64,000 nt of DNA from Nannocystis sp. RBIL2 (lineage in GTDB: Bacteria > Myxococcota_A > Polyangia > Nannocystales > Nannocystaceae), in contig NZ_JAPNJW010000002.1 in NCBI RefSeq assembly GCF_026626745.1, forward strand, positions 2,194,151-2,258,150, in the 5' to 3' direction. This document shows, in pieces, positions 56,590 through 64,000 of the stretch. Position 1 is the stretch's first letter. Each line of letters opens with the position of its first letter. Both the position numbers and the translations under genes were made by a program. Below the pieces are notes generated by a model. It was given only the letters and a program-made list of their open reading frames with translations, was not told the DNA's origin and ran no database searches.

Positions 56590-57093
56590 TCAGCCGGCCG
56601 CCGCCTTGCGCAGCGCGGCGATGTCGATCTTCTTCATCTGCATCATCGCCGCGGTGGCCCGCTGCGCGCGGACGGGATCAGGATCCTCGAGCACCTCGAA
56701 CAACGCGTCGGGCACGATCTGCCACGACACGCCGAACTTGTCCTTGAGCCAGCCGCACTGCTGCGCCCGCGGGTCGCCGCCCTCGCCGAGGCGCTCCCAG
56801 TAATGGTCGACCTCGGCCTGCGTCTCGCAGTGCACCACCAGCGAGATGGCCTCGGTGAACTTGAACTGCGGGCCGCCGTTGAGCGCGCCGAACTCGACGC
56901 CGTCGAGGGTGAAGCCCACCGTCATGACCGAGCCCGGCTTCGGCATGCCGGGGATGCTGCTGTCCTGGCTGTAGCGCGTGATCTTGCCGATGCTCGAGCG
57001 GGGGAAGATCGAGGTGTAGTAGTTCGCCGCCTCCTCGGCCTGATGGTCGAACCAGAGGAAGGTGGAGATCCGCTGCTTGATCGTGGCTGCCAT
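56590..57093 (-). CDS. VOC-superfamily PhnB-like protein
   Basis: 167 residues; AAGGA lies 6-7 nt before the ATG. The sequence follows the PhnB/3-demethylubiquinone-methyltransferase-like VOC family: RISTFLWFDHQAEEAANYYT, SIFPRSSIGKITRYSQ, VMTVGFTLDGVEFGALNGGP, FKFTEAISLVVHCETQAEVD, and YWERLGEGG followed by CGWLKDKFGVSWQIVPDAL. Lengths and motif order are complete. These are cytoplasmic beta-alpha-beta-beta-beta proteins with mostly unknown substrates. It is upstream of the HEAT-repeat gene and separated from it by hairpins. The 250 bp upstream hold only one AT-rich patch (GAAAAAATTTTCC near 57207), a possible promoter part. Confidence 0.9.
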   Translation of the reverse strand: MAATIKQRISTFLWFDHQAEEAANYYTSIFPRSSIGKITRYSQDSSIPGMPKPGSVMTVGFTLDGVEFGALNGGPQFKFTEAISLVVHCETQAEVDHYWERLGEGGDPRAQQCGWLKDKFGVSWQIVPDALFEVLEDPDPVRAQRATAAMMQMKKIDIAALRKAAAG

Positions 57094-57343
57094 GGTGATT
57101 CCTTCGTGATGTGGCGTGGGATGAACCCCGGCCCTGCCTGGGCGGCACCTCGGCCGTGCTCACGACATGAGTCGTTTCTGCGGCGCCGCTTTCGACACGG
57201 ACCCGAAAAAATTTTCCGCGGCCGATTCGCCGGCAGAGCCCGCCAAGCGCACAATGCGCAATCCCGCGCCGCGCCCGGAGACGCACCAAGCCTCGCGTGC
57301 CAGCGGAGCCTGCAGCCCTCTCGCGTCACACGATCGCGCCGCG

Positions 57344-57928
57344 TCAGTCCATCGCCGCGAGCTCGCGCTCGAGCTGCGCCTCGTGCTCGTCGCGCGGGCG
57401 CTCGGGTCGCCGCGGAGGCGGCTCGTCCGGCGCGCGCGGACCCTCCGGCGGCTCGCCTCGCCGCACGCGCTCGAGGTCGGCGACCAGCGCCTCGCCCTGC
57501 CGCGGATCGACGAGGACGAGCGTCGAGATCCGTCGCCGCCTGGTCCCCTCGCGCAGCTCGATCACCATGCCGCGCGACACTTCTGCCACCGGCAGCACCG
57601 TGAACCTGTAGCGGACGATCACGCGGTCGACCTTGAGCTGCAGCCCGGCGCTCGTGAAGCGGACCGGCGCGCCGCGCCCGTCGGGCACCTCGACGTGTGC
57701 AGTGCCGACGCGGAGCTCGCCGCGCGCGCGGTACTCCGGCGTGGCCAGGAGATAGACCACCGGCGCCGCGACGATCAGGCCGCCGAGGCCGAAGATCGTC
57801 CACGAGTAGAGGCCCCGGGCCAGCACGAGCCCGCACAGATAGCCCACCATGATAGCGAGCGCGAACAGCACGCCGACCACCAGCCAGTACGCGCTCGGGG
57901 TGCGGACGGGATAGGCGACCGGGTCCAT
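57344..57928 (-). CDS. Two-helix membrane protein of unknown function
   Basis: 194 residues starting MDPVAYPVRTPSAYWLVVGV. Two hydrophobic helices (about 14-38 and 43-62), then a cytoplasmic beta-rich domain resembling a PH-like/bPH fold (AHVEVPDGRGAPVRFTSAGL, VDRVIVRYRFTVLPVAEVSR, LVLVDPRQGEALVADLERV), and a highly charged Pro/Arg/Glu tail. No family assigned. It resembles in plan the protein at 62739 (two helices plus a small domain), but I do not claim homology. Probably the second gene of a short leftward run with the dehydrogenase at 57949 (20-nt gap). Confidence 0.7.
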   Translation of the reverse strand: MDPVAYPVRTPSAYWLVVGVLFALAIMVGYLCGLVLARGLYSWTIFGLGGLIVAAPVVYLLATPEYRARGELRVGTAHVEVPDGRGAPVRFTSAGLQLKVDRVIVRYRFTVLPVAEVSRGMVIELREGTRRRRISTLVLVDPRQGEALVADLERVRRGEPPEGPRAPDEPPPRRPERPRDEHEAQLERELAAMD

Positions 57929-57948
57929 GGACTTCTCAGCCTAGCGGA

Positions 57949-58809
57949 CTAGCGCGACGACGTCACTGCGTCGCGGGCGATCACGGTCCAGTCGTCGGAG
58001 CCGTGCCCGCGAGCGAGGTACGCGTCCATCAGCGCCGCGATCGCCGGCAGCACCGCCAGAGTCCGCTCGGCGTGGCTCGCCTCGTCGAGCATCAAGCGCG
58101 CGTCCTTGCGGGCCATCGCCAGCTCCCACGACGCTCGCTCGAAGTCACCGGCGAGCATGCGCTCGGCCCGGGCCCCGACCGACGCGCCGGGGTTGAAGAA
58201 GGCGAACAGCTCGGCCGCCTGGCGCGGATCGACGTCCAGCGCGCGGGCCAGGTTGAACACCTCGGCCACGCCGCTGGTGAGGAACATGAGGAACAGGTTG
58301 CCGAGCAGCTTCATGCACGCCGCCTGGTCGGGGCGCTCGCCGAGGTCGACCAGCTTGCCGGTCATGCGCTGGAGGTGAGGCGTCACCGCGGCGACGCGCG
58401 CACGCTCGCCGCTGACGAGCATCACCCCGGTCGCGTCGAGCGTGTTCTGCGGGCCCATGAACACCGGCGCGTGCACGAAGCGCAGCCCGCGTTCGTCCCA
58501 CCGCGCCACGCGAGCGCGCGTGCCGGTCGGCGACGTCGTCGTGTGATCGACGATCGTCCCCTCCGGCGCGAGCGTCGGCCGCACCCGCTCGAGCACCTCG
58601 TCGACCGCCGCGTCGTCGGACAGGACGAGGTGGACCCGCTCCGCCCCGCGCACCGCCTCGGCCGGATCGGCGAACGCCCGCGCCCCGTCGGCCGTCAGCG
58701 CCTCGGCCTTCGCGGGCGAACGATTCCACACGTGGACGGTCTCGCCGCGCCGCAGGAGCGCGCGCACGAAGCCTGCGCCGAGGAGTCCGGTGCCGAGGAA
58801 CGCGATCAT
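57949..58809 (-). CDS. NAD(P)-dependent beta-hydroxyacid dehydrogenase
   Basis: 286 residues, the usual length. N-terminal Rossmann motif MIAFLGTGLLGAGFVRALLR (G-x-G-x-x-G) with VWNRSPAKAEAL directing NADP or NAD, the substrate-side region APVFMGPQNTLDATGVMLVS (in place of the usual D-A-P-V-S-G), and the catalytic Lys in ACMKLLGNLFLMFL (about residue 168). It belongs to the 3-hydroxyisobutyrate/6-phosphogluconate dehydrogenase superfamily; substrate unknown. The minus strand has TAAAAC exactly 6 nt before the ATG and no ribosome binding site, which fits the leaderless pattern weakly. Divergent from the CoA-transferase gene, so the pair may share a control region. Confidence 0.9.
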   Translation of the reverse strand: MIAFLGTGLLGAGFVRALLRRGETVHVWNRSPAKAEALTADGARAFADPAEAVRGAERVHLVLSDDAAVDEVLERVRPTLAPEGTIVDHTTTSPTGTRARVARWDERGLRFVHAPVFMGPQNTLDATGVMLVSGERARVAAVTPHLQRMTGKLVDLGERPDQAACMKLLGNLFLMFLTSGVAEVFNLARALDVDPRQAAELFAFFNPGASVGARAERMLAGDFERASWELAMARKDARLMLDEASHAERTLAVLPAIAALMDAYLARGHGSDDWTVIARDAVTSSR

Positions 58810-58894
58810 GGCGGGGTTTTACACCCGCGCAGGCCGCCCCGCGAGCGTCCGCGCCCGCCGGCCGCGGCGCGACGGCAGCGCCCGACGAAGACGC

Positions 58895-58900
58895 TACCCT
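58895..58900 (+). promoter_or_regulatory. TAnnnT hexamer 6 nt before the CoA-transferase start
   Basis: TACCCT, six bases (CCCTTC), then ATG 58907. Context ACGCTACCCT resembles the boxes before 20712 and 38517 (GCTACCCT and CGCTACCCT). Supports the internal start over an upstream ATG at 58790. Confidence 0.4.
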
Positions 58901-58906
58901 CCCTTC

Positions 58907-60841
58907 ATGCGACCTGCGCCGACGTTCCTCGCCTCGCTCGACGACGCAGTCGAGCTCCTGCTCGCGCGCGTGCCCGGCCCGCTCCACGTCGGCGCGCCGC
59001 TCGGCCTCGGCAAGCCGCACCGCCTGCTCAACGCGCTCTACCACAAGATCGCCGCCGACCCCGCGGGGCCGCTCCACCTCTACACCGCCCTCTCGCTCGA
59101 GCCGCCCGACCCCGGCGACGGCCTGCAGGCGCGCTTCCTGGCCCCGTTCGTGCGCCGTCACTTCGGCGACGACTTCCCCCGCCTCGCCTACGTCGACGCG
59201 CTGCGCCGCGACGCCCTGCCGCCGCACATCGAGGTCGAAGAGTTCTACCTGCAATCCGGCGCATTGCTCGGCGCACCGGCGGCGCAGCGGCGCTACACCA
59301 GCCTCAACTACACCCACGTGGCGCGCGCGCTGGCCGAGCGCGGGCTCAACGTCGTGGTGCAGAAGGTCGCGCGCGAGCCCGGCGACGGCGAACCGACGCG
59401 CCTGTCGCTGTCGTGCAACACCGACGTGACGCTCGACGCCCTCGACGCAGTGGCCGCGCGCGGCGGCTCGCGCCCGCTGTTGGTGGCCGAGATCGATCCG
59501 GCCCTGCCCTGGCTCGGCGGCAGCGCTGCGGTCCCGGTCGACTTCTTCGACCTCGTCGTCACCCCGCCGGGCCCGCACCCGCCGCTGTTCGGCCTGCCGC
59601 GCCAGCCCGTCGGCGACGCCGACTACGCGATCGGCTTCCACGCCAGCACTCTCGTGCGGGACGGCGGCACCCTGCAGATCGGCATCGGCGCGCTGGCCGA
59701 CGCGCTGAGCCACGCGCTCGTGCTGCGTCACACCGATAATCCGACCTACCGCCAGATCTTGCGCGACCTCGGCTCGCCCCACGCCGACGACCCCGCGCTC
59801 GCGCCGTTCGTCGCCGGCCTGTACGGCTGCAGCGAGATGGTCAACGAGGGCTTTCGCCGCCTCGTGCAGGTCGGCGTCGTGGGGCGCAAGGTCGTCGACG
59901 ACCTCGCGTTGATGCAGCGCCTCGAAGGTGGCTCGGCCGACGCCGACGATCGGGCCCGGCTCGCGCGCGACGGCGAGTACCTGCACGGCGCGTTCTACCT
60001 CGGCTCGCCCGAGTTCTACGCCTGGCTGCGCGCGCTGTCCGACGCCGAGCGGCGCGCGATCGGCATGCGCCGCGTCAGCGCGATCAACGACCTCGACGGC
60101 CGCGACGAGCCGCTCAAGCGGCTGCAACGCCGCGACGCCCGCTTCTTCAACACCTGCATGATGGCGACCGCTCTCGGCGCCGCGACCTCCGACGCGCTCG
60201 ACAGCGGCCGCGTCGTCTCCGGCGTCGGCGGCCAGTACAACTTCGTCGCCATGGCCCACGCCCTGCCCGACGCGCGCTCGATCTTGATGCTGCGCGCCAC
60301 TCGCGACAGCGGCGGCCGCTCCACCTCCAACGTGGTGTGGAGCTACGGGCACACGACCATCCCCCGCCACCTGCGCGACCTCTACGTCAGCGAGTACGGC
60401 GTCGCCGACCTGCGCGGCCGCGCCGACGAGGACTGCGCGATCGCCATGACCGCGATCGCCGACGCCCGCTTCCAGGCCGGCCTCGTCGCCGCGGCCCAGG
60501 CGAACGACAAGCTGCGGCGAGGCTTCGAACCGCCGGCGCGCTGGGCCGAGAACACGCCCGAGGCCCTGCGCGAGCGCCTGGCCCCCCACCGGGCCGCCGG
60601 CGCCCTGCCCGACTACCCGCTCGGCAGCGACTTCACGCCCGTCGAGCAGCGGCTGGCGAAGGCGCTGGGTTGGCTCAAGGCCCACGCCGATCACAAGCTG
60701 CAGATCGCAGTGCGAGCGATGACCGGCGCGGCGAGCGAAGACGTCGAGGCGCTGCAGCGCATGCAGCTCGATCGCCCGCAGGGCCCGCAAGAGTGGCTGC
60801 AGTCGCGGCTCCTCGGCCTCGCGCTGCGCATGACCGCGTGA
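58907..60841 (+). CDS. Acetyl-CoA hydrolase/transferase family protein
   Basis: 644 residues. Matches the two-domain CoA-transferase family (4-hydroxybutyrate CoA-transferase, acetyl-CoA hydrolase): TLQIGIGALADALSHALV, the catalytic-Glu segment GLYGCSEMVNEGFR (Glu 310), VGVVGRKVVDDLAL, FYLGSPEFYAWLR, ARFFNTCMMATALGAATSDA, RVVSGVGGQYNFVAMAHALP, NVVWSYGHTTIPRHLRDLYV, and SEYGVADLRGRADEDCAIAM. It is longer than the usual ~430-500 residues because of extra N-terminal and middle sequence, as in some myxobacterial members. It moves CoA between short acyl groups in the cytoplasm; the natural acyl pair is unknown. Starts with a probable leaderless transcript. Confidence 0.88.
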   Translation: MRPAPTFLASLDDAVELLLARVPGPLHVGAPLGLGKPHRLLNALYHKIAADPAGPLHLYTALSLEPPDPGDGLQARFLAPFVRRHFGDDFPRLAYVDALRRDALPPHIEVEEFYLQSGALLGAPAAQRRYTSLNYTHVARALAERGLNVVVQKVAREPGDGEPTRLSLSCNTDVTLDALDAVAARGGSRPLLVAEIDPALPWLGGSAAVPVDFFDLVVTPPGPHPPLFGLPRQPVGDADYAIGFHASTLVRDGGTLQIGIGALADALSHALVLRHTDNPTYRQILRDLGSPHADDPALAPFVAGLYGCSEMVNEGFRRLVQVGVVGRKVVDDLALMQRLEGGSADADDRARLARDGEYLHGAFYLGSPEFYAWLRALSDAERRAIGMRRVSAINDLDGRDEPLKRLQRRDARFFNTCMMATALGAATSDALDSGRVVSGVGGQYNFVAMAHALPDARSILMLRATRDSGGRSTSNVVWSYGHTTIPRHLRDLYVSEYGVADLRGRADEDCAIAMTAIADARFQAGLVAAAQANDKLRRGFEPPARWAENTPEALRERLAPHRAAGALPDYPLGSDFTPVEQRLAKALGWLKAHADHKLQIAVRAMTGAASEDVEALQRMQLDRPQGPQEWLQSRLLGLALRMTA

Positions 60842-60873
60842 GCGCCGACCGCCGCCCGGGCCCGCGCGCCCCA

Positions 60874-60957
60874 ACCTGTCCCATCGGACATGCCAAGGAA
60901 ACCACTGGAGCCCCCGCTCTGACTCCGAGCGACGCAGCCTGTCCCATGGGTCAGGCT
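60874..60957. repeat. Two ACATGTC-like elements between convergent genes
   Basis: CCTGTCCCATCGGACATGCC (60874-60893) and CCTGTCCCATGGGTCAGGC (60938-60956). Both keep TGTCC-CAT-GG(A/T)CA; the second, with CCTG/CAGG arms, shows compensating change on both sides. They fill the gap between the CoA-transferase and LysR genes. Confidence 0.6.
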
Positions 60958-60979
60958 CAGCTCCGGCTCGACCATCCGC

Positions 60980-61888
60980 TCAGCCGGCCTCGAGCGTGCG
61001 CAGCCCGGCGACCAGCGCCTCATAGACCGCCGCGACTCGGGGCACGCGGCGGATCGCCGCCCGGGTGACCACGTAGACCTCGAGCGGCGGCAGCGGCGGC
61101 AGCTCGGCCACCTCGAGCACGCACAGCTCGGGCATCACCGCCGCGTAGCTGCGCGGCGCCACGGCGACGCCGAGGCCCGCGCGCACCAGGGCCAGCTGCG
61201 TCTCCACGCTCGTGCACTCGAGCGTGGCCCGCGGCGCCCCGATCGCGTCGAGCCAGGCCCGCTCGGGCGCCACGAAGCTCGGGTGGACGTACGCGATCCA
61301 CGGCAGGTCGCGCGCGGCCACCCCGCGGAGCCGCCTTTTGGCCGCGTGGGACGTCAGCAGCGCCCGCTCGAGCCGCGCCACCCGCTGGCCGACCAGCTCG
61401 CCGCGCGGCGTGCGGAAGAAGCGGATCGCCACGTCGGTCTCGTGCCGCGCCAGATCGACCGCCGCGTCGCTGGTGTGCAGCTCGATCGCCAGCTCGGGGT
61501 GCCGCGCGAGCAGCTGCGGGAGCACGCGCGGCGCCACCACGTGCTGCGCCAGCCCCTCGGTCAACGCGACGCGGACCCGCCCGCTCACCCGCTCCTCGCT
61601 CGCGTGGGCGCGGTCCTGCAGGGCCAGCATCGCCCGCTCGACCTCGAGCGCCGACTCGACCAGCTGCGCGCCGAAGCTGCTCTGCACGACCGCCCGCGGC
61701 CCGCGCTCGAACAGCTTGCGCCCGAGCGCCTCCTCGAGCGCGGCGATCCGGCGGCTCACCGTCGACTGATCGGTCCCCAGGGTCCGCGCCGCCCGCGAGA
61801 ACGAACCCTCGCGCGCGACCGCGAGGAAGTAGCGCACCGCGTCCCAGTCCCCCAGGAGGGCCCGCGTCGCCGCGAGGTGTCGACTCAT
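60980..61888 (-). CDS. LysR-family transcriptional regulator
   Basis: 302 residues from ATG 61886-61888; earlier in-frame ATGs run into the divergent gene. N-terminal winged helix-turn-helix: WDAVRYFLAVAREGSFSRAA, RTLGTDQSTVSRRIAALEEA, LGRKLFERGPRAV, then the LysR substrate-binding domain (RVRVALTEGLAQHVVAPRVL, AIELHTSDAAVDLARHETDV, AIRFFRT, VRAGLGVAVAPRSYA). LysR regulators commonly control the divergent neighbour, here the flavodoxin-like oxidoreductase at 61959, in response to a small ligand. The 70-bp gap between them is AT-rich. Confidence 0.93.
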   Translation of the reverse strand: MSRHLAATRALLGDWDAVRYFLAVAREGSFSRAARTLGTDQSTVSRRIAALEEALGRKLFERGPRAVVQSSFGAQLVESALEVERAMLALQDRAHASEERVSGRVRVALTEGLAQHVVAPRVLPQLLARHPELAIELHTSDAAVDLARHETDVAIRFFRTPRGELVGQRVARLERALLTSHAAKRRLRGVAARDLPWIAYVHPSFVAPERAWLDAIGAPRATLECTSVETQLALVRAGLGVAVAPRSYAAVMPELCVLEVAELPPLPPLEVYVVTRAAIRRVPRVAAVYEALVAGLRTLEAG

Positions 61889-61958
61889 GCGGAATTGCAT
61901 AGCACTCATGATAATTTTCGCATGGTCTCCCGCGGCCAGCCGCCGCAGGCTGAGCGGC
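61889..61958. promoter_or_regulatory. LysR/oxidoreductase divergent control region
   Basis: 70 bp containing ATGCGGAATTGCAT (an ATGC...GCAT dyad, 61887-61900) and TGATAAT (61909-61915, a good rightward -10). The dyad has the T-n-A character of LysR operators and overlaps the regulator's start, fitting autorepression. Confidence 0.45.
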
Positions 61959-62606
61959 ATGAAGAAGGCACTGATCCTGCTCGGCCACGCCGATCCTGCG
62001 AGCTTCAACGGCGCCATCGCCAGGGCCTACCAGGCCGGCTTCCGCGCGGCCGGGGGCGAGGCGGAGGTCGTCGACCTGGGCGAGCTCCGCTTCGACCCGG
62101 TGCTGCGCCTCGGCTTCCGCGGCGATCAGGCGCTCGAGCCGGACCTCGTGGCCCTGCGCGCCCGCATCGAGGCCGCCGACCACCTCGTGTGGGTGTTTCC
62201 GACCTGGTGGGTCTCGCCGCCGGCCGTCGTCCGGGCGCTCGTCGATCGGCTGTTCCTCCCCGGCTGGGCCTTCGCCTACCGCCCCGGCAAAGCGCTGCCG
62301 GAGGGCCTGCTCGCCGGCCGATCGTCACGCGTCCTGACGACCATGGACAGCCCGTCGTGGTGGTACGGACTCTGGCACTACCGCGCGCTCCACGGCTCCT
62401 TCGTCAACGGCACCCTGCGCTTCGTCGGCCTCGCTCCCGTCAAGCTGTCGGCGCTGTACGCCACGCGCACCCGCACCGCCGCGCAGCGCGAGCGCTGGCT
62501 CGCCGAGGTCCAGGCCACCGCCGCCGCCGACCACGCCCGCTGCCGCGAGGCCGCGCGCCCGCTGCGGTCCGGCTTCCCCGACACCCGCGGCGCGCTCGCG
62601 CCCTGA
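61959..62606 (+). CDS. NAD(P)H oxidoreductase of the flavodoxin-fold quinone-reductase family
   Basis: 215 residues from ATG 61959 (MKKALILLGHADPASFNGAI). It matches the KefF/MdaB/NQO1-type flavodoxin fold: FMN-phosphate loop LLGHADPASFNGAIARAYQA, DLGELRFDPVL, the catalytic-side block DHLVWVFPTWWVSPPAVVRA, and DRLFLPGWAFAYRPGKALPE with its later TTMDSPSWWY segment. Such enzymes reduce quinones or electrophiles by two electrons. The divergent LysR gene is the likely regulator. An upstream in-frame ATG at 61887 lies inside the operator region and is rejected. Confidence 0.9.
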   Translation: MKKALILLGHADPASFNGAIARAYQAGFRAAGGEAEVVDLGELRFDPVLRLGFRGDQALEPDLVALRARIEAADHLVWVFPTWWVSPPAVVRALVDRLFLPGWAFAYRPGKALPEGLLAGRSSRVLTTMDSPSWWYGLWHYRALHGSFVNGTLRFVGLAPVKLSALYATRTRTAAQRERWLAEVQATAAADHARCREAARPLRSGFPDTRGALAP

Positions 62607-62738
62607 AGCCCGCGGTCCTCGATCTGGCTCGCGCTCCACCGGAACGACCCGCGAAGCACCGCCTCGACGAACTGCGTCGATCAGTCGCCCCCGGCGCGTG
62701 CAGCAAGCTCCGCGCGGCCATGATTGCGATCGACGGTC

Positions 62739-63260
62739 TCAGCTCGACGAGTCGCCGATCCCCTGCGCGCGCAGGGCCGCCTCGCAATCGTCGACCGTCT
62801 CGCCGAACGGGCTCCCGCGGGCGATGATCCGGCTGCCCTGCGGCCACCGCAGCGACAGCGCCCGGGCCGACGAAGCCGCCTGAAACACCCGCTCGACGCG
62901 TACGGCCGCCAGCGGCGCGAGCACGTGGCGGCCCGCATCGAGCAGCTGCTTGCTTTTAAAATCGACGATCAGCAGCGGCCGCGGCTCCGCGGCGGCCCGG
63001 CGCCGGCCCAGCCGCACGACGACCACCACCAGCCACGCGAACACGCCGCCCAGCATCGCCAGGATCGCCGCAGCGATCGCGTGCCCCGAGCCGCCGCCGA
63101 TCGCAAACACCACCTGCACCACCGCGTTGACGAGCAGGATCGCCGCCAACAGCCCGAGCACGAACACGGCGGTGTGCAGCGGTGCGGGCCGCTCGACGAT
63201 CCACAGCTCGCCGCCCTGGCGATCGAGCTCGGTCCCGTTGCAGCGCGCGACGACGGCCAC
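62739..63260 (-). CDS. Two-helix membrane protein of unknown function
   Basis: 173 residues from GTG 63258-63260 (VAVVARCNGTELDRQGGELW). A short N-terminal beta segment is followed by two adjacent hydrophobic helices (about 29-52 and 57-82: HTAVFVLGLLAAILLVNAVV, AIAAAILAMLGGVFAWLVVV) and a basic loop LGRRRAAA; the C-terminal ~85 residues form a small soluble domain (PLLIVDFKSKQLLDAGRHVL, APLAAVRVERVFQAASS) ending with a regular SPFGETVDDCEAALRAQGI helix. No family recognised. Lies alone between the quinone reductase and the hydrolase. Confidence 0.7.
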   Translation of the reverse strand: MAVVARCNGTELDRQGGELWIVERPAPLHTAVFVLGLLAAILLVNAVVQVVFAIGGGSGHAIAAAILAMLGGVFAWLVVVVVRLGRRRAAAEPRPLLIVDFKSKQLLDAGRHVLAPLAAVRVERVFQAASSARALSLRWPQGSRIIARGSPFGETVDDCEAALRAQGIGDSSS

Positions 63261-63333
63261 GACCCGGGCCAGCGTACCGCGAGCTCGTCGCGCGGTCCCG
63301 GCAATTCGCGACCGGGCCCATGCGCCCGGCCGC

Positions 63334-63957
63334 TCAGCGCGCGGACAGCGAGGCCACCAGCTCCTGCGTCGTCACGATCGCGTGGGCGTACGTCGGCCCG
63401 TTGATCTCGTGGGCCGCGCGCATCGCCTCCTCGGACATCGCCGCCGTGGCGTCTTTGATGAGGGTCACGTGGTAGCCGAGCTCGACCGCGAACCGACTCG
63501 TGCATTCGATGCACGTGTTGGCGATGAGGCCGATCACGATGACCCGCGCGATGTCGTGCTGCTTCAGGAGCACGTCGAGGTCCGTGTTGGCGAAGCCGCT
63601 CGAGCCCCAGTGCTCCTTGACGACGATGTCACCCGGCTGCGGAGCGAAGTCCGGGAACCATTCGCCGCCCCAGCTCCCCCTGGCGAACACCTGGGCGCGC
63701 GCGGCGTTCTTCTGGTACGGGTTCGCGCGCTGCCAGCTCTCGAGGTCGCCCGGCTCCCAACGGCGGTGCGGGACGATGAACACGCGGATCTTCGCGGCGC
63801 GGACCGCCGCGACCACCGCCCGCAGATTGTCGAGCAGCCCGACCTTCTCGGCCACGTCGCGCAGGCGCGGCCAGACCTTCCCGCCCTCCGCGAGGAAGTC
63901 GTTGTAAGGATCGACGAACAGCAGCGCGGTTCTTTCGGCGGGGTACGAGTCGGTCAT
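63334..63957 (-). CDS. Isochorismatase-family cysteine hydrolase
   Basis: 207 residues; AAGGAG lies about 7 nt before the ATG, one of the best ribosome binding sites here. The catalytic triad of the family is visible: Asp 16 in LLFVDPYNDF, Lys in IVVKEHWGSSGFANTDLDVL, and Cys in VIGLIANTCIECTSRFAVEL, with the usual cis-peptide segment before it. GYHVTLIKDATAAMSEEAMR completes the fold. Such enzymes hydrolyse nicotinamide, N-carbamoyl or isochorismate-type substrates; none can be assigned. Cytoplasmic. Upstream sequence reaches the window edge. Confidence 0.92.
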   Translation of the reverse strand: MTDSYPAERTALLFVDPYNDFLAEGGKVWPRLRDVAEKVGLLDNLRAVVAAVRAAKIRVFIVPHRRWEPGDLESWQRANPYQKNAARAQVFARGSWGGEWFPDFAPQPGDIVVKEHWGSSGFANTDLDVLLKQHDIARVIVIGLIANTCIECTSRFAVELGYHVTLIKDATAAMSEEAMRAAHEINGPTYAHAIVTTQELVASLSAR

Positions 63958-64000
63958 GCGATTCTCCTTCGGAAACGCCGGGCGGCGGCGAGCGAGCGGC

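Overview
This window is very GC-rich DNA that looks like a myxobacterium, most plausibly of the Nannocystaceae. The reasons are the many lipoproteins with long Thr/Ser-rich linkers after the lipobox Cys, FG-GAP and ADYC-domain surface proteins, Ser/Thr kinases with TPR or Cys-rich C-termini, STAS-domain sensors, TIGR02996 plus leucine-rich-repeat proteins, and an NtrC-type regulator. The taxon is an inference; there is no rRNA or tRNA here to test it.

Layout. 1-2.0 kb: leftward operon ending in a partial ATP-dependent-ligase-like protein. 2.1-6.8 kb: surface lipoproteins, a di-haem cytochrome c, CutA and a nucleotidyltransferase-like protein. 6.9-11.8 kb: membrane spermidine-synthase-like protein and an N-terminal-nucleophile acylase. 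12.2-17.8 kb: overlapping heme oxygenase / B12-binding / unknown operon, divergent from two overlapping hybrid histidine kinases. 17.9-22.1 kb: Cys/Met-metabolism PLP enzyme and two tandem GAF-PAS-STAS sensors. 22.1-25.9 kb: a DUF4157 (eCIS-core) polymorphic toxin followed by three tandem paralogous small genes that look like its immunity genes. 26-31 kb: glycoside hydrolase lipoprotein, GST and a HELLH-motif lipoprotein. 31-35 kb: PAS-STAS sensor, decayed DNA, small Cys-rich proteins and an ADYC lipoprotein. 35-41 kb: TPR Ser/Thr kinase and a two-component pair with a sigma-54 activator. 41-43 kb: flavin-dependent-halogenase-like enzyme. 43-48 kb: array of one intact, one frameshifted and one truncated leucine-rich-repeat gene. 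48-51 kb: secreted Cys-rich protein divergent from a kinase carrying a homologous C-terminal domain, with an ECF sigma factor overlapping the kinase gene. 51-64 kb: FG-GAP/fascin lipoprotein, HEAT-repeat protein and housekeeping-type enzymes (VOC protein, beta-hydroxyacid dehydrogenase, CoA transferase, LysR regulator with a divergent NAD(P)H oxidoreductase, isochorismatase-like hydrolase).

Two features run through the window. The first is a family of short palindromic elements built on the core ACATGTC, in more than a dozen gene gaps and a few times inside genes. It explains much of the non-coding DNA and matches no element I can name. The second is a recurring TAnnnT hexamer exactly 6 nt before the start codon of several genes, which suggests leaderless transcription.

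The strongest candidates for something new are the toxin with its triple immunity-like array, the ACATGTC elements, the B12/heme-oxygenase light-sensing-like cluster, and the secreted twin of a kinase sensor domain.
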